NCBI GenBank assembly: GCA_000827205.1 | Contig: KN832564.1 | Location: 1,004,682 to 1,068,681 of the forward strand | Source of the DNA: Plicaturopsis crispa FD-325 SS-3 | Taxonomy: Eukaryota; Basidiomycota; Agaricomycetes; Amylocorticiales; Amylocorticiaceae | Reading direction: 5' to 3' | Length of the DNA stretch: 64,000 nt | Part shown: positions 1-10,863 of the stretch, one piece after another | Layout: every line of letters begins with the position of its first letter | Position numbering within the stretch: position 1 is the first letter of the stretch | Program-made: the position numbers and the translations under genes | Notes under the pieces: model-generated | What the model was told of the DNA's origin: nothing | The model's input: the letters and a program-made list of their open reading frames with translations, nothing else | Database searches by the model: none

Positions 1-473
1 CCTCCGTATTTGACCGCCGGTGATTTGGCCCACTTCGTTCACGGATAAAGTCGCCACAGATAAACCCAGTAATGTGATGGATCCAATGAAGCGTGCGACC
101 ATGAACGTGAAAATAGTGGGTCCCCCCAGGTTGGTAGCGCGCTCCTTGACCTTGGCGAGCAAACCAAGTCGCTGTGTTCCCGCGACATTGTCGGCGACAC
201 CTTCCTGGACCCGTACTGCCTTGTGTCGGAGTGCGTTTGCAGGTCGTTGCCGGTCCGATTTTGCTTCCAGAACGAGCTGTAAGGTGCAAAGTATAGCTGA
301 CGCTGCTGCAACGTATGCGGGGAGAAACATGGAGTTTCTCCAAATCCTAGATATGGTTGTGAGCCGAAGACTCCGCTCATGGAAGACGCGCTACCAGCTT
401 ACACGGAAGTAGAATCCACGGGTGAGGTCGACGAAAGGCCGCCAAGAACGACCTGCCACCGTTGAGGGAACAT
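1..473 (-). CDS. N-terminal part of a multi-spanning membrane protein, possibly an ABC-C type transporter (runs off left edge)
   Basis: Two exons can be read on the minus strand. The first starts at an ATG (473) with MFPQRWQVVLGG and ends at a GTAAGC donor. After an intron ending in ATATCTAG the frame continues as VIWRNSMFLPAYVAAAS and stays open to base 1. It contains two hydrophobic stretches (around FLPAYVAAASAILCTLQLV and FTFMVARFIGSITLLGLSV), separated by a charged segment of about 50 residues. This topology and the LLPAYVA-like motif resemble the extra N-terminal membrane domain of fungal ABC-C (MRP/YCF1-like) transporters, but no nucleotide-binding domain lies inside the window. The membrane character is seen directly; the ABC-C assignment is inference. 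The upstream ATG is chosen because the spliced frame joins without a stop. Confidence 0.5.
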
Positions 474-1203
474 GTCCGTCACGGTTGGGTAGTCTGTGGG
501 ATGGTACTGTCGTTCATTCTTCGTCTGTCATCAGTCTTTATGAGTCGGAGCAGATGGTATTTCGCCATAGTTGTTTGCAACCCTGGGTCAAGGGTCGGTG
601 CTGTAAACCATTCGGATAAGCCAACGTACTATGCCGGCCGCCGCTGCCATTTCATAGGGCAAAAGCCACGTGCTACGCGTTGCAGCGCCCGGGGAAAGCA
701 CCGAGACCTGATTTGCTTTGGATTTGATTGTAGTACACGGCTATCCCAGAGCTCGTTGGAATGTAGATGGAACGTAGTACTGCTTGTTTGCAAATCTAAG
801 TAATGGACGGCCCTCAGTGGGTGGCCCACTTATTCGCGCTTCCAAAACCGTAGTGGCTGTGAATGTCACAGAAGGTCACAGATCGCGGTAAGTATACTGA
901 CATCTCCAACATCGATGTCCTTCATTCTCATCTTCTACATACTTAGTACACCCGGTCTCTAGCACAGTCTCACAAACACGCTGATATGCGTTTAGAGGAT
1001 GCCATAGCTGTTGATCCAGTAAGCAAGATAGATATGCGACCGCCAGGACCGCTGACTCGGAGATCATGTTGACTCTGCGCACAGACTGACACGGTTACAG
1101 ACCACTGCAGCGACAGAAGCATACCAGACTGGCAGGTCGACCGGACTAGGGTGCGTTACTTACCTACGCCCACCGCGCTGGGAACAGAGCTAACGACCAG
1201 CAA
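474..1203. other. gene-free stretch
   Basis: Intergenic between the divergent membrane protein and the F-box gene. Short open frames here show no family resemblance. Positions 733-770 hold one arm of an inverted repeat whose other arm lies at 2892-2928, on the far side of the F-box gene. No tRNA or clear TATA box was seen. Confidence 0.5.
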
Positions 1204-2601
1204 ATGCTATATTGGCCGGTGCTGCAGCTGCCCGTCGAAATCCTGCGCATGATATTTTTCTATGCACTTCCTCCTGCGAGTTTACTCGATCCCTCCCCAC
1301 GCGCCGGTGGGAAAAATTCAGCCTGGTGCATGACGCTCCGCACCAAAAAAGCGTTCGTGCTCGTGTGCAGGACCTGGTGGCCTGCCGCGATGGAAGCACT
1401 TTACGAGGAGGTCATGTTCCGTAGCCCCTGGCAAATTGCAGCCTTCGTGCGCACAGTGGACTTCTCGTCTTTTGACGTGGCATCCTCCGTTCGCCGTGTT
1501 GGTTTTCTCTGCGCTCTTCCGACAGGATGCACCTCTGCGATTATCCACGAACTGTCCGGAGTCCTTCACCGCTGTCATAAGCTCAAGAGCCTCACCTGGG
1601 ATCCTTGCTACGAGGAGGAACCCCTCCCGAGACCCGTAGGCGAGTTGATCTGCCCCACAGGTCTTACGCGCCTGGAATGTGGCGAAACAGTCGAGTTTCT
1701 TGACCTTATTTCGGCCCTTCGTGGCGTCTCGTGCAATTTGCTATCCCTGGCCTTCATCCTGCCTCCAGACGTTGAGGCCGAGACCCAAAGCACGCAAAAT
1801 TTCCAAGTAGCCTTGAACCGCCTGGAAACCCTTCGCGTGCGATACGCGCAACTGCCAATCGCCCATGCCGCCCTTCGGCTGATGACCGGTAACTGGACTA
1901 CACCGTGCCTGAAGCGTCTCACGCTTCACTCCGGCTCTCCCTACGACCATGATCCACTACAGACGCTCTGGGAAGTCATGGTCACGTTCTGCCGTTCACA
2001 CTGCCAACGCTTGGAATATTTCCGTTACGTCCCTTACAATGTGCAGCAATGTATAGGCTTCAACTTCCAGCCCATCCTAGACATCTGCCCAGCGTTGAAG
2101 CACGTCGTGGTCGACTTGGGCTGCTACATGCCCATCAGACATCCCGCGATCCAGTGCGTGGACATCGAAGTGTCCATCGAGCATCTGGATTACACGCGCT
2201 TCAAATATTTGACTTTCGATAATGCACTCAGTGTGGAGAACCTTCCGTCACTGGTATCTGTGCGCTTGCTCGATAACGCGCTAGGAGATCTACCCGAAAT
2301 CCCGTACATCATCTCCCCGCTGGAGGGTCGCGACGAGCGCCGCGAATCTGACTTGGAATTCAAGTACCCGGGCGTGCATATTTGCTACGGGGCCGATAGG
2401 GTCTACCGCCCGGACATGATGTATCTCGACGGGGAGGATGCCGCTTTCGATGGACTTCACGCTCGAGCATCCCGCCTTGGCGTCAGGTATAAACCGGAGA
2501 TGTGGGACGACGAGGACGACGAGGACGACTCATTTTCAGATGAAGAAGAGGATGATAGCTCTAGTGACGGGGACAGCTTCACTGGCAGCGGGGAATCGTA
2601 G
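1204..2601 (+). CDS. F-box-like / leucine-rich-repeat protein (465 aa)
   Basis: Uninterrupted 465-codon frame starting at an ATG and ending in TAG. The first 60 residues read as a divergent F-box (LQLPVEILRMIFFYALPPAS, then VLVCRTWWPAAMEALYEEV), the usual opening of the large Agaricomycete F-box family that would recruit targets to SCF ubiquitin ligases. The middle carries irregular leucine-rich segments (LKSLTWDP, LTRLECGETVEFLDL, LETLRVRYAQL, LKRLTLHSG). The last 35 residues are a very acidic Asp/Glu/Ser tail (DDEDDEDDSFSDEEEDD). Absence of introns in a gene this long contrasts with its neighbours but is common in this family. The F-box call rests on pattern only; the substrate is unknown. 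Confidence 0.8.
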   Translation: MLYWPVLQLPVEILRMIFFYALPPASLLDPSPRAGGKNSAWCMTLRTKKAFVLVCRTWWPAAMEALYEEVMFRSPWQIAAFVRTVDFSSFDVASSVRRVGFLCALPTGCTSAIIHELSGVLHRCHKLKSLTWDPCYEEEPLPRPVGELICPTGLTRLECGETVEFLDLISALRGVSCNLLSLAFILPPDVEAETQSTQNFQVALNRLETLRVRYAQLPIAHAALRLMTGNWTTPCLKRLTLHSGSPYDHDPLQTLWEVMVTFCRSHCQRLEYFRYVPYNVQQCIGFNFQPILDICPALKHVVVDLGCYMPIRHPAIQCVDIEVSIEHLDYTRFKYLTFDNALSVENLPSLVSVRLLDNALGDLPEIPYIISPLEGRDERRESDLEFKYPGVHICYGADRVYRPDMMYLDGEDAAFDGLHARASRLGVRYKPEMWDDEDDEDDSFSDEEEDDSSSDGDSFTGSGES

Positions 2602-3034
2602 AGAGATAACACGCTATCTGGTCGTCACGTCTCCAGGACTCTGCAGGTACGGATATAGTTTTTTGATGTTCGGTTTATTCTCCCTCGGCCACCGAAACAA
2701 TTCTTTCATTTGTCTTTGAGAGGTGTAAAGTAACTGTGAGTACTTCAGCGACTTTCATGCCGACTCTCATGCGAAGCCAGGCCTCTCCCCAGAACTTGAG
2801 CAAATGCGTACGATAGCGGACACGCATGCACGCCCGTCCTGAGTCTGTTAGATTCCGAAGGTCATCAACCGAGCCACAGCTATCTCTGGATCATCTACAT
2901 CCCAAAGAATTATGGGATAGCCGTGTACACAGTACAGTGAAGCTTTGCTATATACGAACTGTTTCAGACGCAGTCGCATCAACGAACTGGCCCACATATT
3001 GTATATCGTTACAACAAAGTGTCAGAGCTTTCCG
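2602..3034. other. intergenic, convergent 3' ends
   Basis: About 430 bp between the convergent F-box and carboxylesterase genes. It holds the right arm (2892-2928) of the inverted repeat that brackets the F-box gene. No coding region is supported. Confidence 0.5.
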
Positions 3035-5692
3035 CTACTGGCCGAGAGCAGCTTGCAATTCGGAAAGCAAATCCATCGCCTCCTTGCGGAAATTATCTGC
3101 CGTGATGTTGAGACCTTCTACGGGCTGGAACGTTAGCAATGGATGTCCCGTGCTGTTCCATGTAGGCCAGGTCAAGTTTGCGAATGCGCTTCCGATGAGA
3201 CGACTTGCGGTATCGTTTGCGGGGGCGTTGGGATCGAGGCGGTGCGCGAAATTTACTGCAGCAGTCAATCGGACTTCAGATACGTTTGGCTCCTGGCGAG
3301 TAGGATGAACATACTGAGTGCATCGGTCCCCACAAAATCCGAATCGTTCGTGAACTTGAAGAACGTTTGCAAATCAGTTTCGTGCGAGGACCCCAGTACG
3401 GGAATCTCCTTGGAGCGCTTGTACACTGTCACGTCATCGTTCAATCATTGCACACCAGGAGCGAGATATGCAGCGACTCACGCCACGACCATGCATTCTG
3501 TGTCTGCGACACTGCCTTGAGCACATTTCTGCGTGCAGATGCATACGTGTAGTCGGTCTGGAATGCCGCTATGCGCTTAAACTGCGGCCTACGGTGTTGT
3601 CCCGTTTATATTAAAAAGGCTAATGCGAACAAGGGTTGACACGTACGTGACGGAGTTGTTCGTCCCCGTATCAAAGGGAGACCCCTTTCAATTTCATGGT
3701 GTCACCTTGCGTACGCGTAGGATGGATAGCAATACAGTCACTCACCTGTGTTGGATCATCCGGGTAAGCCCTCCCTACTGCAGCGATCTGCGAGTCATTT
3801 GCGCCGACGAGGTAGCTAATTGGGCGAGCGGGTAAGCTCCCATCCCGTCGAATTGCCGCAGTCTTTCTGCTTACTTGCTCTTGATGTAATCCAAAAAATC
3901 TTGGTTTGTCCTGTCTTGAGTTTCTCAGTATCTGCTATATAGTATACTCGTAGATACCGCCCACGTTATGTTGACACTGAACAGCGAGAACAATCTGGGA
4001 AGGCGTAGGCGTCAGAGTTATCCACCACAAACACAGGCGCACTCACGTTCCCTCGTCGTCGCAGTCACCAGCCAAAATAGGGACCTGAAGGGTTAGCCAA
4101 TTTGAGCTCGACCTCCAGGCATTAGTAGATGTATGGTCTTTTCACCTTGGCAAAAAGCCCTTGCTCAAAGCTCTCTCGCATAGATCTCTTGAACATGACC
4201 CCGTCGATACTCGCCGCCCACGTAAAATTCAAGCTGCGGAACGAGAAGAACGAAGGCGTGTCCTGGACAGCGTTCACGAGATCCTTGAACGGCGCCGCGC
4301 GCAAACAATCCAGCACAGTCTCGTTGGCACTCTTGTTTGCCGTGCCGGAAGAGCAGTTGACAGCCGAAGCGATCTGGTCGAATGTGGCCTGCGCCTGAGG
4401 GCTTGCAGTGTCAAACGTGGGCTTCGTAAATCCTGATTCGAGCACCGCGCCGCTGAATAGCCCCTGGTTGTCACCGTCGAACGCTGCCATGTGGGCTGTG
4501 GCAGAAGAGGCGCCAGCGCTTTGGCCCCATCTGCAAATGAACGGGCGTTAATGTGCTGATTCTCATTGTCAAATCCCGTGGCGGGCTCGTAGCAGGATCT
4601 TACATTATGACCTTGCTTGGATCGCCACCGAAGGTAGGGATGTGTTCCTGTATCCATTGTAGAGCGAGACGCTCTGCGAGCATGCGCTTTCGTTACTCCC
4701 AGCAAGATACGAGAAGATGATTGACACTCACGATCGTGCAGACCAAGGTTCGCCACTCCGGCGTCCTTCACCTGCTGTCCAGCCAGGAAGCCAAACGCTG
4801 AAACGAAGTCAGAAAACATATTGGGTAGCTCAGAGATGCATACCGTTTAAGCGATAATTGAGGGAGACGAAGATGACTGGTTGATTCAAGCCAATAGACC
4901 TTTGCACGATTGGTCCGCCGGCGAAGGGAGAGGCGTCGCCTTTCTGTAAACCACCTAGACATATGGAGGACAATGACTCAGAGCCAGTAGCCTGATGCCA
5001 CTATAGACACATACCTCCGTAGAACCACTTAACATCTCGTGAGACGATTATTTACGAGTTGAAGAGCGATATAGAGACTCACGACAACCACTGGGACGCG
5101 CGCGTCTGTCGACAGGTTCGAAGGACGGACGACGTTGATAAACAGACCTGTATACGTGTCAGATCCTCGTCTTTCGAGCCTCTGTGGTGGTAGTGACGTA
5201 CAGTCCTCTGACGAGTTCACTGTGGATGCGGGGGTGATGCCGGTGACAAGGGAAACCTTCAGCCCCGGTAATGCGGGGAACTTCGTCCCTGGCGCCAGCG
5301 CTGATTGCTGAGGGCATGCGCTTCCGAAAGACGTTGCATTCTGGATGCCCGCCATCGGAAGCGGAGGTAGCGCTCGTCGAAATCGTAAGTCCCCAACGCT
5401 ACGATTGAAGCTGTTATCCCATGGCAAAGACACATGTGTGATCGGAAAGAACTCACGGAGGCTGCGCGAACGGCATCCCGAGGAATGAGTCTACACCGTC
5501 GGCAGATACACCTTGGAAGGTGGCGTATGTCAGATGAACGACTGGGGCACTGGCGTTTTCATTCCCGGATGTCGACCGGGGTTGAAGTGGTCGAGATGAG
5601 GGGTCAACGTCATGATCTGCGTGCATCGAAGCGAAGACGATGCTGAAGGAAGAGAGGGAAAATGCTGCGGTTAGCGCTGCGACGAACCGCAT
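3035..5692 (-). CDS. secreted type-B carboxylesterase / lipase family protein
   Basis: Multi-exon gene on the minus strand. The first exon (5692-5453) starts with MRFVAALTAAFSLSSFSIVF, a signal peptide, and continues to the family landmark FLGMPFAQPP. Splicing then gives SSEDCLFINVVRP, the oxyanion-hole segment VPVVVWFYGG (on a tiny exon), GPIVQRSIGLNQPVIFVSLN, AFGFLAGQQ, LALQWI, GGDPSKVIM and WGQSAGASSA with the nucleophilic serine. VPILAGDCDDEGT supplies the acid and GSSHETDLQTF the histidine. The last exon (3268-3035) ends in LLSELQAALGQ and a stop. The catalytic set is therefore complete, with Gln in place of the more usual Glu before the serine. At least ten short introns are needed. Likely an extracellular esterase acting on lipid or aromatic esters; the substrate cannot be read from sequence. 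Confidence 0.85.
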
Positions 5693-7255
5693 GTCGGATG
5701 TGGATTCCTAGAGAATTTGTGAGTGCGCAAGTGGTGTCCGTGCAAGCTACGATAGCCCCACATCTAAGCGCTTATGTATTCTGCGGTCATGGTGGACAGG
5801 GATACGTGAGAGTGGCCTTTCTATCCTTGAAGACCAATCCGAATGGGACGAAGATCGAGTGAATTACAAACTACGGGCCAAGGGAATTGTGATTTCTCTC
5901 GCTCTCAGTGCACTCCAAGGCGGTCACATATATCGTGCACGTCTGGCATTTACATTCAGTATAAGTACGGCGCCAAGAAGAGAGTTGTGTATGCTCACCT
6001 TGGCATAGACATCGTCTATCTCGGAGACTCTTCCAACGTCGTGATCAATGACGCTTGTGAAGGTCCGTATATAAATTGCAGTCGATGCGGAGGGCTATGT
6101 ATAACGTTGTTCCGAACGCAATGTACTGGCGACAAAGCAGGTCGAGGCGTATGAGTCGTGCACTGAAAGTAAGATTAGCGTCAGAGCACCGGAAATACAG
6201 ACTCTAGAGTAGGATTGCCAAGCTGGGAATAGCATACTCACGATTTATAGAACTACACGCCGCGTTAACATCACACTCCAGTATTTCCATGGCTTTGAAT
6301 AGCGACCTATAGAGGATAACATCGATTAATATGTACTCTTGGTACCGAGGAGAAATGGAGCACAAGCATCAAAGCCTCCGTGCTTGAAGCTGCCGTCTCC
6401 CATATGTCCATTGACACGTACTACGAAAGCATTATGTGCCGGTGTGTAGTAGAGTTGTCCGGCTAAGTTGTGCATAGGGTATCTTCCAGTGCTTCCTGCT
6501 ATGACCTGGAGACATATCCTATAAGTATTTGGCGTAGTTAGTTTGACGCTTCGCAACTTGAAATCTCTAGACATAGAGCCGGCTCACGCTTCATTAATAC
6601 GCGCCAGAGTCCAGACGCGACTCAGTCCCAGGCCGACCGCGTACGTATAGGGTTCCTAGTGCCTACACAAAGAGCGGTCGACGAATAGGTGAGGTAGGTG
6701 AGGTAGGTGTGCTTGACGTATCGCACTTGACGTGCCACCTTGAGCGTAGAACATGGGCAGAAAACTCGAAACTTACAATGATGTGAGACTCAAGACCCTG
6801 AATAGCACGGACTGAGCCTCTTTCACACCCTATGCTTGCCTCACGCCATTCAATGGAAACACACGCGTTCGTGCTGATTGAGATGTCTTGACTCTTGGCG
6901 AGACCGGTACAGCTCGAAGAAACGCCGATATCTGACATTGTCGACTTGAAGCGATCGACGTGAACGGTAAGGAGCTGGTAAGAGTTACATAGGACTCAAC
7001 TTGCGTCGCGGCTGCCAGTGGCCGACGTCGACGCGAATCTAGCACGTGGGCCTAAGTACCTGGCCTCACCAAATTGAAATACAGTCTGACTCGTAGCACC
7101 GGATGATGATAACAACCCTTTCATTGTAATGAATGCCACTAGAAGTACCAAAAAAAAGCCAAAGAAGAAAAGTAAAAATACAACTGGGGGTATCCAACCG
7201 CACCTCAATCACAAAACCAGACCAAGAAAAGTGAACGCAGTAACGCGAAATTCGC
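5693..7255. other. gene-free stretch with a short GGTGAGGTA tandem repeat
   Basis: About 1.5 kb with no supported gene. Open frames are short and without family motifs. At 6686-6709 a degenerate microsatellite of about three GGTGAGGTA units is present. The segment next to 5692 is the carboxylesterase promoter side; no convincing TATA box was found. Confidence 0.5.
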
Positions 7256-8714
7256 TCATGCAGATGAAGCAGCCTTGCACGCCGTGTCCTGTGCATCGCA
7301 CTGGCCAACGGTGAAGCCTCCGCCAGAGTTTGCAGCGTTCGCGCAGGCGTTGTGCTGAACGTCACACGAACGTCCAATCGCGGCGGCGGCGTTGATGAAA
7401 TCGTCAGACTCCCCCGCGACTTGGAAGCCACGACCACCAGGAGTAACAGCTGGTGCAGCGCCGCCCACTGTGGCATGTGTCAGTTGAAGTGAAACACCGA
7501 AGATAATATGACATACAAGTGCCAGTGAAGGTCTGAACATTTCCAGAGGCAGAAGCAGTGGAAGCGGCGGCGGTCGAGCTATGAAGACCGTCAGAAAAGG
7601 AGAAGCACTCAAAACAGGTCACTGCGAACCTTGAAGCAGCAGCAGCGGCAGTCGCGGAGGAGGTCGCGCTTGCGGAGGCTGCTTGACCCGCTGCACTGCA
7701 CGACGAGCTGGATCCTGCACTCGAGCCGGACCCTGCATTATTTACCGCAGCACCCGAGGCCGCGGAGCTGGAAGCCGAGGATGCTGCAGTACTAGTTGAG
7801 GTCGAGTTGGACGCAGAGGCACTCGCCCCACCAGCAGCAGCCGTGATCTCGTCCGCAGTGGCGTCCGGTACCAACAAGTTCTGAGTGAATATGCACCCAT
7901 TGGCGTCATTGGCGTCGTCGCAGGTGTTTCCCTTGCCTGTGTTATCATTGGGATCACCAGCAGCGAACGTCCCAGACTTCAGAGCATCTTGAGGATCACC
8001 ACCGACAGACGCGATTTGCTTGGCAAGCGCAAGCACAATGGCCTTGTTCGTGGCAGCTGCACCGGCCGAAGCGGGGTCCTATCATTTTCAACCGCGGTCA
8101 GGAAAAGCATGGCAGAACAAATGCGGTAGGATATACCTGGTGCTGTTGAATCGCTGCAATCTCGGGGTTTACAGCCGTGATGCTCGTGCACTGGTTGGTG
8201 GTGCCGCCAACGGTCCCAGAGTTCCGCTCAAGAGCACGGAAGATCAAGGCATTGACCATACCCTGGGTGTCACCCGCTGCCTTCGCATTCGTGAAAGCCT
8301 GGTCAGCCGTCGCCTATGTAACGATGTCAGCGATGCGAGGCACGGTTATGGGGTGGGCGTATGCACCTGCTGAAGGCAATCGGTATCCTGTGGATATACA
8401 CGTGAGTAACGGGACGCCGCAGCATGATACTAAAACTGACGGTGATTTTGCCCTGCCCGGCGGCGGCAGCGGCGTTGCCCAAGAGAGCGAACACAGGGTC
8501 CTGGATTTGGTCTGGGTTGTTTGTAGCCAGACTAGCCCGTACCGAAGTGAGAATCGGCTCATGCGAATGTTCTGAAATTTGGAACGTGAGCGACACACAA
8601 ATATGGATCCACCAAAGACAACCTACCTTGGGGTACTTCGCGTCTGATGGGAAGGGCCGACGCGGAGTAGGAGAAATACGCAAGCGCAAGAACAATGCAT
8701 TTGTATGAGAGCAT
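7256..8714 (-). CDS. secreted Ala/Ser-rich protein with conserved Cys-containing C-terminal domain
   Basis: Starts at 8714 with the signal peptide MLSYKCIVLALAYFSYSASA followed by LPIRREVPQ. Later exons give an Asn/Gln/Ala-rich segment (DPVFALLGNAAAAAGQG), a Cys-containing region (DCLQQATADQAFTNA, TTNQCTSITAVNPE, GNTCDDANDANGCIFTQ), a long Ser/Ala/Thr-rich linker (about 90 residues, probably O-glycosylated), and a compact C-terminal domain (VGGAAPAVTPGGRGFQV, FINAAAAIGRSCDVQHNAC, TVGQCDAQDTACKAASSA). I recall this C-terminal domain from many Agaricomycete secreted proteins, often under unreliable names; its function is unknown. Five or six introns are implied. Probably a cell-wall or secreted protein. 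Confidence 0.75.
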
Positions 8715-9851
8715 GTTGGAATGAGGTGGGAGACAGGAAATGCCCAGGTGTATGAAAGAGGGTGTAGATGAAAGGGGAGTTTCGCCTGCGACCTGCGCAT
8801 CGCAGTAGAGGTATTAGCGATCGAAGGTTAGGTATGTAGCGCGAAATAACCCACTGGAAGAACTTGAAGAAATAACAAGAACCTGTCTTGGCTGGCAAAC
8901 AGAAAATGAAGAGTGCTGTAGACTTCCCAGCGAAGGCCACCCCCCTTTTATATCGTCGAGAGTGGCCCGGAGCGGGTGCCTTGTACGACACAGTAAGCAT
9001 GGCGACGGCGAGGACGAGGCGAGGATCTTTCTTCCCAAGCTTGCCCCGTCACGTCCTTCTGTTTTTCCGTGGTCGCTAGGCACCGACTTTCGCGTCGCCC
9101 TTGAGCGGGAGTATTGGCGTGAAGGAAGATGTATCGCTATGTGAACATTCACGTAATCAATATACGCGTGATAATATCCGAGAGACAATATTAACGAGGT
9201 CCTGAGTCCGACTCTGAGAATAGTCTGGCCATCGCTAAGGCCTGAGGCCAGAGCGAGGACTGCCGGGGTCGAGCGGTTCACGGGAGCCTTCCATAGTAAC
9301 ACATCCTAGTGACATATCGTAACTTTATGGGACTGAGTAGGACGTACTAGTAGAGAGCATGCGTACGCGTGTACGAGAGCCGCTGAAATGGCAAGCAAGA
9401 CGGTTGGCAGGAAGAAGCACTGACTAGAAAGTGAAGAATCATCAGTGACTATTGTCAATGACATGAGTCGGTCTTGAGCGCTAGCTTGAGCAATCATGAT
9501 CGTTGAGTACGGCGAATTATGTTCAGTAGACGAAAATATGCACGTCCCACTTTCCGACGGAAGCCGGCGAGGTGGTCCCTGTTGGTCCCTGGGTAGAGAG
9601 GCCGAATTGCTTGATTGCCAACGGGCCGACAGTCGAGCAAGGTCCAGCAACGCGAGCATCCGTGGGGGAGCAGGGAATCAAAAAGGTTCCCTTTCTCCTT
9701 ATGCCCTGCGGATTAATATTGGCAGTGGTGTGCTCGTCCCATGAAACAATAGCTGAGTTCTCAGAGCTTTGGTTTTTGACTTATCTGCACGAGGTCCTGT
9801 TCAACTGCGAGTTCTATAGCCTGAGCGAGGAAGATAGCCTCAACAACGGTA
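8715..9851. other. gene-free stretch
   Basis: About 1.1 kb between the secreted protein (promoter side) and the 3' end of the mitochondrial protein gene. Apart from the TATA-like box near 8950 I see no coding, RNA or repeat feature. Confidence 0.45.
8944..8955 (-). promoter_or_regulatory. TATA-like box upstream of the secreted Ala/Ser-rich gene
   Basis: On the minus strand GATATAAAAGG stands about 230 bp upstream of the ATG at 8714. It is the only good TATA match in this intergenic region, but the distance implies a long 5' UTR or a 5' UTR intron. Confidence 0.35.
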
Positions 9852-10587
9852 CTATATGCGAACCGAAGTAGCTTCCTTCTTTGATAAGGCATGCACATCT
9901 TGCTCTGTGTTCTTGGTCAATATTGGCCACTAGATCTAACAGAGACAAGAACTCACGGATACCCCAAACATGTGAGCGCAAGTCAAGGAATTCTAGAGGA
10001 AGCGATATGAGCATAAGATCAGACAAACAATGTACGAGACATACCGACATGGAGGCCATCGTATATTTTCTTCATCTCCGCCCGTAACCTGGACACATCC
10101 TCCTTTCCAGCGGTAGTTTCCGATAGGGCTTTGAGGTCTTTTTCCACAGCCTCAATCCGTCGAACATGTGCAGAAACCTAAGCGATACGTTGTTTGGAAT
10201 ATCGCTGGAATGGTATCGCAAGACGCCATACCTTCTCGGTGCTGAGTTGCAATTCCTGGACACTGGCCTGCAGAGCTGCGGAGGCTTGCTTATACTCATC
10301 CAATAGGTGATACGCCGCAAACGAAGATGCCAGGGAGAATCCAAACAGGAATCCCACAATGCTGTAAATACGACGTAGGACTCAGATGCGAACGTTGAAT
10401 GAATATACGACCCGTGGACTAACCCTCCACGAAAACCGCCTACCGGCTTCTTCTGAACCTGTACTGGGCCCAGATTTTGAGTAGTAGTGGCCGATTCGTT
10501 GCGCGCAAGTAGTGTGTTAGAGAACGAGCGATATGTCGACTTTCGTGTGCTCTGGCGCAGAGCCGACGCACACCTGAGCGAAGACAT
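9852..10587 (-). CDS. small mitochondrial membrane-anchored coiled-coil protein (about 165 aa)
   Basis: Five exons splice cleanly. Exon 1 (from ATG 10587) gives MSSLRCASALRQSTRKSTYR, a basic Arg/Ser-rich mitochondrial presequence. After an intron comes a transmembrane segment (IVGFLFGFSLASSFAAYHLL), then a long heptad-like helix (DEYKQASAALQASVQELQ, VSAHVRRIEAVEKDLKALSE, DVSRLRAEMKKIYDGLHVEF). The end is DLRSHVWGIQQDVHALSKK and a stop at 9852. The arrangement (presequence, one membrane span, coiled coil) suggests an inner-membrane protein with a soluble helical domain. I do not recognise a named family. It is transcribed divergently from POP1 with only 229 bp between start codons. Confidence 0.7.
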
Positions 10588-10816
10588 TTGCGGTGACGGT
10601 CGAGGAGGAAGTCGGAGACAAGGATAAATGCGTACCGAACCCCGATTCAAGTCAAAGTCGTCGCGCCTGTGGCTGAACCTCTGAAACGTGCTTTCTCCTG
10701 GCTTTCTCCTTCGTCAATCGTTTACGCCAACGTTCTGCTTCGCAGCTGTCTTGAAAGTGTCTTGAACAGGACCTATCCAACCCATTCATCGCAATCTGTA
10801 CCAAACATTACTGTCG
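10588..10816. promoter_or_regulatory. compact bidirectional promoter between mitochondrial protein gene and POP1
   Basis: The two divergent start codons (10587 on minus, 10817 on plus) are 229 bp apart, so both core promoters must lie here. No TATA box is visible, which fits housekeeping genes. Confidence 0.5.
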
Positions 10817-10863
10817 ATGGCGCCAAAGCGCAAGAATACGATGGCGCCAAAGCGCAAGAATAC
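10816..10863 (+). repeat. 24-bp tandem duplication spanning the POP1 start codon
   Basis: Two perfect copies of a 24-bp unit (10816-10839 and 10840-10863). The unit contains the ATG and encodes MAPKRKNT, so the protein begins MAPKRKNTMAPKRKNT. The length is a multiple of three, so frame is kept and two equivalent start codons result. Confidence 0.9.

Noticed and set aside
20-412. Plus-strand 130-codon open frame at the left edge
   Set aside because: It lies antisense to the spliced transporter-like frame on the minus strand, starts at GTG and has no motif.
6326-6574. Minus-strand 82-codon frame (MSRDFKLRSVKLTT)
   Set aside because: No homologue recalled, no neighbouring exons, and no splice structure linking it to a larger gene.
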